Positions 1 through 7,411 of a stretch of DNA of 32,033 bases are shown piece by piece. Source of the stretch: Candidatus Competibacteraceae bacterium (GTDB lineage Bacteria > Pseudomonadota > Gammaproteobacteria > Competibacterales > Competibacteraceae); contig JAPUDV010000001.1 in NCBI GenBank assembly GCA_027492875.1, positions 1 through 32,033 on the forward strand, written 5' to 3'. The notes under the pieces are model-generated. The model did no database searches, had not been told where the DNA came from, and was given only the letters and a program-made list of their open reading frames with translations. Both the position numbers and the translations under genes were made by a program. Numbering within the stretch: the first letter of the stretch is position 1; each line of letters begins with the position of its first letter.

Positions 1-2
1 TG

Positions 3-431
3 TCAATTCAGGGCACGTTGGTGTTTAACACCCGCGGCGGCGGGGCGGGTTCCGCCGCCGGCTGCGCGCCGGCCGCGCCGTCGCCGCCGGCCGCGCCCAC
101 GGAGCCCAAGGAAGCGGCCACCGCCGAATCCGGTCAGGCCAGCGATGCCCAGGCCGGACCCAAAGCCCAGCAGCAAAGTCAAAGCCCCGGCTCGGCCAAC
201 GTCGGCGACATCGAACTGCTGGATGATGGGCTGCCGACCGGGAGCGGATCGTCGGCCGCGCCGCCCGCCGCCGCTTCTTCCAGCCCGTCGCCGCAAGCGC
301 CACAAGCGCCACAAGCTCAGCAACAGGCCGGACAAGCCCAGGCGGCCCAGAATGCCAGCGACAGCGGCAAGCCTTTGGTTCAGCCACCGCCGCCGGCGCT
401 GCCGCGAGGGGGGCGAATTACCCATGACTGA
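3..431 (+). CDS. Probable VgrG (T6SS spike) C-terminal tail, partial
   Basis: The reading frame is open from the left edge, so only the last ~142 residues are visible. The first visible stretch (LVFNTRGGGAGS, then a run of Pro/Ala-Pro) resembles the end of the VgrG beta-helix/DUF2345 region, where a Gly-rich segment is followed by a proline-rich linker. The remainder is a low-complexity Ala/Pro/Gln/Ser tail that looks disordered and ends in RGGRITHD. The next gene, 107 bp downstream, encodes a DUF4123 protein, the usual partner of VgrG; that context is the main support. VgrG forms the tip of the T6SS puncturing device. No catalytic effector domain is visible in the tail. It could be another proline-rich secreted protein, because the diagnostic gp27/gp5 domains lie outside the window. 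Confidence 0.6.
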   Translation, partial: SIQGTLVFNTRGGGAGSAAGCAPAAPSPPAAPTEPKEAATAESGQASDAQAGPKAQQQSQSPGSANVGDIELLDDGLPTGSGSSAAPPAAASSSPSPQAPQAPQAQQQAGQAQAAQNASDSGKPLVQPPPPALPRGGRITHD

Positions 432-538
432 TGGAATGCCCTCATTTGTCCCGCCGGCTGACCGGCCGTCGTCATCCCCGACGCCGCGCGCCGGGCGGGA
501 TTGACCGGAACGGCTGATCGTCGCCAGAGACAGTGCCC

Positions 539-1120
539 ATGGCTATCCAAAATCCCTTCGATGTTTTGACCCGGCACCTGTTCGCCGATCCCGGCACACG
601 GGTCTATGCGGTGCTGGATGGCGCCGCCATTCCCGATTTGCCGCAGGCATTGCGGCAGCACCGGATGGAGGCGGTCTGTCTCTATCGCGGCGAGCTGATC
701 CCCGAACTGGCCCGGGTGGCGCCGTATCAGGTGGTTCTGGAGCGGGAATCTCCCTTCACGGCCTGGGTGCTCCAACAGGGCTGGGGACGGCACTGGGGCA
801 TTTTTGCCCTCAGTCCGGTGGAATGGCGGCCGATGCGCGAGCATTTGTGCGGTCTGGTCATGGCTTACGATCCGGACTTTCAGCCGCTGTATTTCCGTTA
901 CTACGATCCGCGGGTGCTGCGCGTCTATCTGCCGACCTGCGACGCCGACGAGCTGCGGACGCTGTTTGGCCCGATCTCCCGCCTGCTGGGCGAGGACGAG
1001 GACGGCGGCTTGCTGAAGTTCTGGGTTGCCGGCGGTCAGCTCGGTAGCGAGCGGATCGAGCTGGAGATCCCGGCGCGGTCCCAAGCCGGTGAACCGGGCC
1101 AGGGTGCGGGGAAGGAGTGA
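539..1120 (+). CDS. DUF4123 domain protein, T6SS effector adaptor/chaperone
   Basis: The product is about 193 residues and matches the DUF4123 pattern: an N-terminal segment describing a 'daily life' of an acidic/aromatic fold (VYAVLDGAAIPDLP), a central ESPFTAWVLQQGWGRHWGIF block, then FRYYDPRVLRVYLPTC, the hallmark RYYDPRV motif near residues 120–135. DUF4123 proteins (Tap/TEC adaptors) load effectors onto VgrG. The ATG at 539 is preferred over a GTG two codons upstream because AGAGACA lies about 8 nt before it. It sits between the VgrG tail and a T6SS-associated gene that starts 3 bp after its stop, so the last two are likely translated from one message. Family assignment is firm; the cargo it serves is not evident. 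Confidence 0.88.
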   Translation: MAIQNPFDVLTRHLFADPGTRVYAVLDGAAIPDLPQALRQHRMEAVCLYRGELIPELARVAPYQVVLERESPFTAWVLQQGWGRHWGIFALSPVEWRPMREHLCGLVMAYDPDFQPLYFRYYDPRVLRVYLPTCDADELRTLFGPISRLLGEDEDGGLLKFWVAGGQLGSERIELEIPARSQAGEPGQGAGKE

Positions 1121-1123
1121 GCG

Positions 1124-2080
1124 ATGCTGGTGTTGCGCAAGTCGCAGATGAAGGTTTTCGAGCAGGTCGCGGTGCAACGCTTTGAAGCCGGCCTGCTGGA
1201 GCATTTGCGGACTTTTTTTCCGGAACAGGCCGCCGCGCTGGGTTCTACCCAATTGGGCCGGGTCGTGCGCTACGGCCTGGAACGGGCCGAAAGCCGGGGT
1301 TTGCACACCGAGCGCGGCATCTATCTCTATCTTGCCCTGATGTTCGTGCTGGGCAGCGCCTTCGACGAAGACCCCCAACTGGCCTGGATGCCGCCGCTGC
1401 AACCGCCCGCGCCGCCGCCTGGCGAAGAACCGCAACAGTCGGAGTCCCAAATCGAGGTGGCTTCGGTTCCGGCTGCTACCGCGCGGTCGCTGGAAACGCC
1501 CGACACCCGCATCGTGCCCTTGTACGAACAGGCGATGGCCTTTCTGGATCGGGCGGCGGGGCCAGACAACGAGTTTTTGCGGCAGACGCTGAACGTGTTG
1601 CGTCACCCGCAGGTGTTCGAGGGATTGCCGGCCGCGCCCAGTTTCGGCCATCGTGCGTTGCTGCTGCTGCAAACGCTGGCCCCGGAGAAGTACAAGGCGC
1701 TGGGCCAAGGAGCGCTGCGCGCCTTGGTGCGTTCCGGCTACGAAACCGCCAAGCGCCACGGGGTCACCACCGAACCCGGCATGATGAACTACCTCGCCTT
1801 AGCCTTCGTGCTGGGCAGCGGGTTCGATCGAGATCCCCTCTACCCCTGGGCGTCGGCGGTCCTGACCGATCCGGCGCTGGCCGATCCGGCGCAAAGAGGG
1901 ACCGCCCTGCGGGAAGCAGCCCTGGCGCATCTGGCAAAATGTCCGCCCGGTTGTCCCCGTCGGGCCGAGCAGAGCGCCGTCGCCCTGGCCAAACCGGCCA
2001 AGACCTACCGGCGGATCATCGAGGAACCGCCTGATGGCTTCCCGCCGCCCGTCACACCCATACCTACCGGCAAGGTGTAA
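1124..2080 (+). CDS. T6SS-associated conserved protein with internal duplication
   Basis: The product is 318 residues of unknown biochemical function. Its N-terminus (MLVLRKSQMKVFEQVAVQRF) and the segment ending in FVLGSAFDEDP resemble a short conserved protein often found after DUF4123 genes in vgrG islands. Here the domain occurs twice: residues about 24–88 and 179–242 align along their full length (LG..., Y...A...G..TE.G...YLAL.FVLGS.FD.DP...W). A Pro/Glu/Gln-rich linker (about 89–120) and a helical stretch separate them. No signal peptide, membrane segment or enzymatic motif is visible. The start has an excellent AAGGAG site inside the end of the DUF4123 gene. It may be an accessory loading factor or an effector; the sequence does not decide. 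Confidence 0.75.
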   Translation: MLVLRKSQMKVFEQVAVQRFEAGLLEHLRTFFPEQAAALGSTQLGRVVRYGLERAESRGLHTERGIYLYLALMFVLGSAFDEDPQLAWMPPLQPPAPPPGEEPQQSESQIEVASVPAATARSLETPDTRIVPLYEQAMAFLDRAAGPDNEFLRQTLNVLRHPQVFEGLPAAPSFGHRALLLLQTLAPEKYKALGQGALRALVRSGYETAKRHGVTTEPGMMNYLALAFVLGSGFDRDPLYPWASAVLTDPALADPAQRGTALREAALAHLAKCPPGCPRRAEQSAVALAKPAKTYRRIIEEPPDGFPPPVTPIPTGKV

Positions 2081-2120
2081 AGCAGTAGTTATGCTTTGGG
2101 GGTAGAGACCCTGCTCCGTG

Positions 2121-2555
2121 ATGGAAACGCACCTCAGCGACATTACCCGCGTCATTCAGCTCTCGGTTGCCCCGGCGTTCCTGCTGGTCGCCATGGGCAC
2201 CCTGATCACGATCCTGAGTAATCGGCTGGGGCGAATCGTCGATCGCCGGCGCGTGGTCCACGAACGGTTGTGTGCGCTCATGGACGGGTCGGCGGCGGAA
2301 CAGCAGCAGGAGATGACGCAATTGATCCGCCGGGGCAATCTGATCTATTTCGCCATTCTGTGCGCCGTGCTGGGCGCGCTACTGGTGTGCCTGGTGGTGG
2401 CGGGGGCGTTTCTGGGAGCGCTGCTGTCGGTCGAGTTGGCTCAGGTCGTCGCCGGCCTGTTCGTGCTGGCGATGGTGGCGATGGTGGTGGCCTGGAGTCT
2501 ATTTCTCAGCGAGGTCTCCCTGGCCGTCTGGGCAGGTACCCATAATCGCCGGTAA
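2121..2555 (+). CDS. DUF2721 family membrane protein
   Basis: The product is 144 residues. The N-terminus (DITRVIQLSVAPAFLLVAMGTLITILSNRLGRIVDRRR) is typical of DUF2721 proteins: a first transmembrane helix (about residues 10–33) followed by a conserved basic/acidic stretch. Two more hydrophobic helices lie at about 73–100 and 108–132. The function of the family is unknown. An adjacent GTG codon at 2118 could also start translation; no strong Shine-Dalgarno separates the two. It lies 40 bp after the T6SS-associated gene but has no known link to secretion, so its position may mark the end of that island. Confidence 0.82.
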   Translation: METHLSDITRVIQLSVAPAFLLVAMGTLITILSNRLGRIVDRRRVVHERLCALMDGSAAEQQQEMTQLIRRGNLIYFAILCAVLGALLVCLVVAGAFLGALLSVELAQVVAGLFVLAMVAMVVAWSLFLSEVSLAVWAGTHNRR

Positions 2556-2728
2556 GCGGGTCGATGACGGGATCAGGCTCGCGCCGGATGAGAACGGGAA
2601 TGGTGTGCCGTGAGCGCTTGTGCCGGTAGCCTTGGCTGCTCGCTTGACCGAACCGAGAGGACAGGAGGCTTTGCTGGGCGAACGATCCCGCGCCCCACGG
2701 GCAACTGATTGGGTCTATATGCCTACCA

Positions 2729-2760
2729 GCGCCCCGCGCTTTTCGGTGAGGTAGGGGCGC
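2729..2760. other. GC-rich inverted repeat upstream of a small exported-protein gene
   Basis: GCGCCCC at 2729–2735 pairs with GGGGCGC at 2754–2760 across an 18-nt loop. A flanking CCA (2726–2728) can extend the stem against TGG past a one-base bulge. There is no U-tract directly after it, so it is a poor intrinsic terminator. It lies in the 286-bp gap between the DUF2721 gene and the next small gene, about 80 bp before that start, and could be a leader structure or a weak terminator. I see no coding frame in the gap. Confidence 0.35.
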
Positions 2761-2841
2761 GTGGTCACAATCTGGTTACATTTTTTTGGGCGGGCTCTGA
2801 GCGCCCCACACCCTAGAAACCGTACTGAGAGGTTCCAAGCG

Positions 2842-3168
2842 ATGAATTCCGTGATCACTCCACGCCGCACCGTCCTCATCTTGGCAGCTACTCTGAGCTT
2901 GACTCCCTGCCTGGCGAGCGCTGGAGAGAATCGTTCAAACCCGGAGGCGACCGCCGGCGCCACGACCGCTGACCTTCTGCTCGCCAGACCCGGTGGCCTC
3001 GTGGCGACGGTGCTCGGCACGGCCATCTTCGTGGTTGGGCTGCCCTTTACCTTGATTAATGGCAGCACCGAACAAGCCGCGCAGACACTCGTCGTACAAC
3101 CCGCCAACTACACCTTTGCCCGTCCCTTGGGCCAAGACATCGGGGGCTTGGGCGATCCATCACACTGA
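2842..3168 (+). CDS. Small exported or membrane protein, function unknown
   Basis: The product is 108 residues. An N-terminal hydrophobic stretch (about 12–30, VLILAATLSLTPCLASAG) looks like a signal peptide with cleavage after ASA. A second hydrophobic segment lies at about 52–74 (GGLVATVLGTAIFVVGLPFTL), followed by a conserved-looking NGSTEQAAQTLVVQPANYTFARPLG. Proteobacterial proteins of this shape (signal, one membrane segment, then a VV.PA..TF.RPLG ending) are common and sometimes labelled multidrug transporter, without support from structure. The start is preceded by GAGAGG about 9 nt upstream. No operon partner: the following genes are on the other strand and converge on it. Confidence 0.72.
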   Translation: MNSVITPRRTVLILAATLSLTPCLASAGENRSNPEATAGATTADLLLARPGGLVATVLGTAIFVVGLPFTLINGSTEQAAQTLVVQPANYTFARPLGQDIGGLGDPSH

Positions 3169-3328
3169 GGTTGGCCCGGCCACCGCTCGCGATCCCGCGG
3201 AGTTTCACGGTCGAGCACCTCAAGAGCGATTGAGGCGCAACGGAATCGGCAAGGTGTTTAAGCGGATGGAAATAATGGCCTTTGTGATTGGCGGAAAGCG
3301 AATGATCGTGGTTTTTTTACGCCACCCG

Positions 3329-4564
3329 TCACACCAGCACTTCCAGGCAGGGCGGATGGCTGAGAAACGCGGTCGGACTGGCGGTCAGCCCATAAGCGCC
3401 GGACTGGAACACCACGATCAAGTCGCCGACATCGGCCCGGGCCAGTTCCATCCGGTCCGCCAGAATATCCAACGGCGTGCACAGCGGCCCGACCACCGAG
3501 ACCACCTCCCGTTCGGTTCCGACCACCCGGTTGCCGACCGCGACCGGGTAATTCTTGCGAATCACCTGGCCGAAGTTGCCGGATGCGGCCAGATGGTGGT
3601 GCATGCCGCCGTTGGTGATCAAAAAAACGTGGCCGCGCGATACCTTGCGGTCCACCACCTCGGCGACGTAGACGCCCGCTTCGCCGACCAGGTAGCGGCC
3701 CAGTTCCAGCACCACTCGAATTTCCGGTAGCCGCGCCCGCGCCACCGGTAGCCAGCGTTCCAGATTGGCGGTGATCGGCGCGAGATCGAGCGGCTTGTCG
3801 CCGGGAAAATAGGGGATGCCGAAACCGCCGCCGACGTTGAGCAAGCGCACCGGTCCCGGTGCATTGATCGCCAGCCGCAGCGCCAGTTCGAAGCTGCGGT
3901 CGTGGGCTTCGACGATGGCCTCGGCGCGCAGGTTCTGCGAGCCGGTGAAGATGTGAAAGCCCTGAAAATCCAGCCCCAGTTCGCCGATCCGCCGCAACAG
4001 CGCCGGAACCTGCTCGGCGTCCACCCCGAACGGTTTGGGGCCGCCGCCCATCTTCATCCCGGAGGCTTTTAACTCGAAATCCGGATTGACCCGCACCGTG
4101 ACCTGCGGTTGCCGGTCTTGTTCTTGTCCCAGCCGCGCCACCGTTTCCAGTTCGCTGGGCGATTCCAGGTTGATGGTGATGCCGGCGGCGATGGCGGCGG
4201 CCAGTTCCGGCGGGCGCTTGCCGGGGCCGGCGAAACTGATTCGGGTCGGGTTCGTCCCGGCGTCCAGCGCGACGCTCAATTCACCCGCCGAGGCGACATC
4301 CAGCCCGTCCACCAATCCGGCCATGTGCTGGACCACCGCCGGCATCGGGTTGGCCTTGATCGCGTAATGCAGTTCGATGGTGGGCGGCAGCGCGTCGCGC
4401 AACAACGCCACCCGCTGGTCCAGCAGGCGGCGGTCGCAGGCATAGAACGGCGTTTGCCCAACTCGCGCCGCCAGTTGGGTCAGCGGAATGCCGCCCACCT
4501 GCACGCAGTCGTCGACGACCGGAAACTGGCTCATCGGCCAGTGGATGGGACAGGTTTTACCCAT
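3329..4564 (-). CDS. PLP-dependent decarboxylase, exosortase-A-system-associated family
   Basis: The product is 411 residues with the fold-type III (ornithine/diaminopimelate decarboxylase) layout: an N-terminal barrel and a C-terminal beta domain. PLP should bind K70 in HYAIKANP. The phosphate-binding glycine loop is GGGFG at 245–249, FHIFTGSQN lies at 203–211, and a catalytic Cys is expected at C362 (GPLCTPLD), with Y391 in QSGAYG. Sequence details such as KASGMKMGGGPKPFG fit the subfamily paired with an acyl-CoA ligase in exosortase-A loci (TIGR03099-type). The ligase gene lies 50 bp upstream on the same strand, so the two probably form an operon. Start ATG 4564 follows GAGGA by 10 nt; an in-frame ATG ten codons later is the alternative. 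The substrate is not known. Confidence 0.87.
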   Translation of the reverse strand: MGKTCPIHWPMSQFPVVDDCVQVGGIPLTQLAARVGQTPFYACDRRLLDQRVALLRDALPPTIELHYAIKANPMPAVVQHMAGLVDGLDVASAGELSVALDAGTNPTRISFAGPGKRPPELAAAIAAGITINLESPSELETVARLGQEQDRQPQVTVRVNPDFELKASGMKMGGGPKPFGVDAEQVPALLRRIGELGLDFQGFHIFTGSQNLRAEAIVEAHDRSFELALRLAINAPGPVRLLNVGGGFGIPYFPGDKPLDLAPITANLERWLPVARARLPEIRVVLELGRYLVGEAGVYVAEVVDRKVSRGHVFLITNGGMHHHLAASGNFGQVIRKNYPVAVGNRVVGTEREVVSVVGPLCTPLDILADRMELARADVGDLIVVFQSGAYGLTASPTAFLSHPPCLEVLV

Positions 4565-4614
4565 CGGCGTTATATCCTCGGAGGCGTTTTTGCAGAGCCT
4601 CTCGGCCGTTACCC

Positions 4615-6207
4615 TCAAATCGCCGGTTCCAGGAACAGCGCGCGGAGTTCTTCGACCAGGCGCTTGCGGTCGATCTTGCCGTTGGGGTTGCGCGGCAGGT
4701 CGGCGCGGCGAACGATCACCCGCAGCGGCGCCATGAAATTGGGCAAACGCTGTTTGCAGCAGGCGATCAGCGCGTTTTCGTTGAAATCGTCGCGCAGCGG
4801 CTTGACCACCGCGACCACCGCCTGACCGAGCATCGGGTGTGGGATGCCCAGCGCCGCCGCCTCGGCCACCTGGCCGCTGCCGTAGAGTACTTCCTCGACT
4901 TCGGTGGGGCTGACCCGATAACCGGAGGTCTTGATCATGTCGTCCTTGCGGCCGATGAAGTACAGGAAGCCCTCCTCGTCCGCGCGCACCGTATCGCCGG
5001 ACCAGACCGCCAGTTCGGTCAGGGGCAGACCGGGGTTCTGGCCGGGCGCCGGGCGGAAGCGTTCGGCGGTCTTGGCCGGGTCGTTCCAGTAGCCCAGCGC
5101 CACCAGCGCGCCGCGATGCACCAGTTCGCCCGGCTCGCCGGGGGTACAGGACGAGCCGTCCTCGCGCACCACCAGAATTTCGGCGTTGGGGATGGCTTGG
5201 CCGATCGAATCCGGCCGGCGCTCGATTTCCGCCGGCGGCAGATAGGTGGAGCGGAACGCCTCGGTCAGGCCGTACATCAGGAAGGGGGTGGTTTTCGGCA
5301 AGGCCCGACGCAGGGCCGTCAGGGTGGCGCGCGGCATGGCGCCGCCGGAGTTGGTGAGGTAGCGCAGGCTGTCCACCGCCGCCGGCGGCCAGTCCAACTG
5401 CGCCAGTTGCACCCACATCGGCGGCACCGCCGCCAGTCCGGTGATGCGCTCGCGGGCGACCGTGTTGATCACGTCGCGCGGCAGCAGGTAATCCATCAGC
5501 ACGATGCGCGCGCCGACGGCGAAGGCGGTGGTCATCTGGCTGAGGCCATAATCGAAGCTAAATGGCAATAGCGCCAGAATGCGGTCGTGGGTCCGGTTGT
5601 CCAGATAGTCGACGACGCTGAGGGCGCCGGCCAGCATGTTGCGATGCGACAGCACCACGCCCTTGGGTTTGCCGGTGCTGCCCGAGGTGTACAGGATGGC
5701 GGCCATGTCGATGTCGATCGTCCGCGCCGCCGTCCGGCGGGCGTCCGCGTCCAGCAGCTCGGGCCAGTCGATGACCTGGATGTGATGCAGGCGGCGACGG
5801 GCGACGGAGGTTCCGTCGACCAGCACCAGGCTGTGCAGGTCGGGGCAATCGACCAGGACCGGTTCCAGCAGATCCGCCCGGTCGCGCGCGGTGATCAGGA
5901 TGCGAACGTTGCAGTCGCGCAGGATATAGGCCACCTGTTCGGCTTTCAGCAAGGGGTTGATCGGCACGAACACGCCGCCGGCCAGCGCGGCGCCGAACAG
6001 GGCGGCGACGGTTTCCAGCCGTTTCGGCAGGTAAACGGCGACCCGCTCGGCCCGATGCAGGTCGAGCGCCAGCAAGCCGCGGGCCGCAGCCTGAATCAGG
6101 CTGGCGAGAGCGGCGTAATCCAGGCCGGCTTGCCGGTGAACGACCGCGGCGGCAGCGGGCGCGCGCTCCGCCTGTTCGAGAATCAGTTCGTGCAGCAGTC
6201 TGGCCAT
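4615..6207 (-). CDS. AMP-forming acyl-CoA ligase, exosortase-A-system-associated family
   Basis: The product is 530 residues, a full-length ANL-superfamily enzyme that activates a carboxylate as an adenylate and transfers it to CoA or a carrier thiol. Visible motifs: the P-loop ILYTSGSTGKPKG (171–183), YGLTEAF (312–318), the adenylate-binding and hinge region from WSGD (402) to GRKDDMIKTSGYRVSP (419–434), and the catalytic lysine K511 in NPNGKIDRKRL. The subfamily is recognised partly from its pairing with the downstream PLP decarboxylase (TIGR03098-type). The start at 6207 has no convincing Shine-Dalgarno, so the true start could differ slightly. The carboxylic-acid substrate cannot be read from sequence. 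No acyl carrier protein, exosortase or PEP-CTERM gene is nearby. Confidence 0.87.
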   Translation of the reverse strand: MARLLHELILEQAERAPAAAAVVHRQAGLDYAALASLIQAAARGLLALDLHRAERVAVYLPKRLETVAALFGAALAGGVFVPINPLLKAEQVAYILRDCNVRILITARDRADLLEPVLVDCPDLHSLVLVDGTSVARRRLHHIQVIDWPELLDADARRTAARTIDIDMAAILYTSGSTGKPKGVVLSHRNMLAGALSVVDYLDNRTHDRILALLPFSFDYGLSQMTTAFAVGARIVLMDYLLPRDVINTVARERITGLAAVPPMWVQLAQLDWPPAAVDSLRYLTNSGGAMPRATLTALRRALPKTTPFLMYGLTEAFRSTYLPPAEIERRPDSIGQAIPNAEILVVREDGSSCTPGEPGELVHRGALVALGYWNDPAKTAERFRPAPGQNPGLPLTELAVWSGDTVRADEEGFLYFIGRKDDMIKTSGYRVSPTEVEEVLYGSGQVAEAAALGIPHPMLGQAVVAVVKPLRDDFNENALIACCKQRLPNFMAPLRVIVRRADLPRNPNGKIDRKRLVEELRALFLEPAI

Positions 6208-6340
6208 GCGCGTAGGAGGACGGAACCGGGTGGGCGAATGAAGTGAATACCATTATGAACGATAATAGCCGTCGCCGTGGCGGACGGCGCGGCGGCAAAC
6301 GCCGGCGGGATCACTTCCTGGCCGGCCCGGGAGAAAACGC

Positions 6341-6601
6341 ATGAAACCCCAGCGGATCGAGCCGGTTCTGAAGCTCTACACAACCAGCGGCTGTCACCTC
6401 TGCGAACAAGCCGAGGCGCTGGTCCGGCGGCAAACCGCCCAAGTCGGCACGGTCGAGATCGCCGACGACGCGGAGTTGCTGGAACGGTATGGCATCCGCA
6501 TCCCGGTCCTGCGCCGCACGGATACCGGGAAGGAGTTGGATTGGCCTTTCGGCGCGGCCGAAATCCAGCGCTTGCTGGCCAAACCGCACCCTATAGATTG
6601 A
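6341..6601 (+). CDS. Glutaredoxin-like thiol protein (DUF836 family)
   Basis: The product is 86 residues with a thioredoxin-like beginning: LKLYTTSGCHLCEQAEALV, where CHLC (C19–C22) is the redox-active CxxC at the start of the first helix. RIPVL (about 53–57) supplies the cis-proline that faces the active site in thioredoxin folds. The length fits the DUF836/glutaredoxin-like family. Proteins of this family are thought to act in disulfide exchange, but partners are unknown. GGGAGAA precedes the ATG by about 6 nt. The gene is divergent from the acyl-CoA ligase (133-bp gap) and precedes the TetR regulator by 71 bp, in the same direction. Confidence 0.85.
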   Translation: MKPQRIEPVLKLYTTSGCHLCEQAEALVRRQTAQVGTVEIADDAELLERYGIRIPVLRRTDTGKELDWPFGAAEIQRLLAKPHPID

Positions 6602-6640
6602 CCAGATTTTGCATTTTTTTGGAAGGTGTTCGCCAGATAA

Positions 6641-6656
6641 TCAAACGAATGTTTGA
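6641..6656. promoter_or_regulatory. PsrA-type operator palindrome
   Basis: TCAAAC and GTTTGA form a perfect 6+6 dyad around the 4-nt centre GAAT. This matches the known Pseudomonas PsrA recognition pattern (C/G)AAAC-N2–4-GTTT(G/C). It ends 16 nt before the start codon of the PsrA-like regulator and just before its Shine-Dalgarno, a position suited to autorepression. I found no second copy by eye upstream of the FadL gene or the dehydrogenase/hydratase gene. Confidence 0.72.
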
Positions 6657-6672
6657 ATGAGGGCGAATCTGG

Positions 6673-7380
6673 ATGGAGGACGATACCCGCCAGCGTCTTT
6701 TGGACGCCGCCGAGGCGCTGTTTGCCGAGCATGGATTTGCCGATACTTCGCTACGGGCGATCACCGCGCGAGCCAAAGCGAATCTGGCGGCCGTCAATTA
6801 CCACTTCGGCTCGAAGGACGAACTGATTCGTGCGGTTTTCGCCCGCCGCTTGGAGCCTTTAACCGGGGAACGCCTGGCGCGGCTGGCGGCGCTGGAAGCC
6901 GGTGGCCGGGCGGTGACGGTGGAGGAGGCGCTGGCCGCTTTCATCGAACCCTCGCTGCGCCTGCGCCGCGAGGGTCCGCACGGCGAGCGCTTCACCCGAC
7001 TGCTGGGTCGGGGTCTCATCGAGATCCCGGACTCGCTGCGCGAACTGCCGCGCCACCATTACGGCCAGTTGCTGGAACGGTTCCAGCAAATCCTGGCGCG
7101 GACCCTGCCTCATTTGCCGCCCGGAGAATTGCGCTGGCGGTTGCGTTTTACGCTGGGGGTGCTTTCATTCACCTACATTGCCGCGTCGCCCCGGGCGGCT
7201 GAAGCGGATCAAATCGCCGGCGGCGAGGAGCGGCTGTTGCAACAACTCATTCGGTTTTTATCCGCCGGGCTGCGCGCTCCGGAGTTGGATGCCGACGGGG
7301 CGGCAGCCCCTGATGGGCGGTTCCAGCAGGTTTTCGATCCATCCCGAGGGGTGGTTGAAAAAGCACGTCATAAAATCTAA
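6673..7380 (+). CDS. psrA: TetR-family regulator, PsrA-like (fatty-acid metabolism)
   Basis: The product is 235 residues. The N-terminal HTH (about residues 5–52) reads DAAEALFAEHGFADTSLRAITARA, then NLAAVNYHFGSKDELIRAVF, very close to the PsrA DNA-binding domain; PsrA in Pseudomonas is about this long and represses beta-oxidation genes until long-chain acyl ligands release it. The C-terminal helical domain (to about 200) contains RLLGRGLIE and LRWRLRFTLGVLSFTY, expected for ligand binding and dimerisation. The last ~30 residues are hydrophilic and look like a tail. The start is set by GAGGG 9 nt upstream. It is followed 31 bp later by a FadL gene and then beta-oxidation genes, which supports the role. 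Ligand and targets are inferred. Confidence 0.8.
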   Translation: MEDDTRQRLLDAAEALFAEHGFADTSLRAITARAKANLAAVNYHFGSKDELIRAVFARRLEPLTGERLARLAALEAGGRAVTVEEALAAFIEPSLRLRREGPHGERFTRLLGRGLIEIPDSLRELPRHHYGQLLERFQQILARTLPHLPPGELRWRLRFTLGVLSFTYIAASPRAAEADQIAGGEERLLQQLIRFLSAGLRAPELDADGAAAPDGRFQQVFDPSRGVVEKARHKI

Positions 7381-7411
7381 AAAATCAATTGACCACGAGA
7401 AGGGTAACTCA

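Noticed and set aside
3329..5416. One very long minus-strand open frame suggesting a 695-residue fusion with the decarboxylase at its end
   Set aside because: The upstream part overlaps the ligase gene in another frame and reads as Arg/Gly-rich shadow text; the decarboxylase has its own start and ribosome-binding site at 4564.
6208..6340. Divergent promoters between the ligase and glutaredoxin-like genes
   Set aside because: CATAAT- and GATAAT-like hexamers occur near 6250–6268, but no -35 box at suitable spacing was convincing on either strand.
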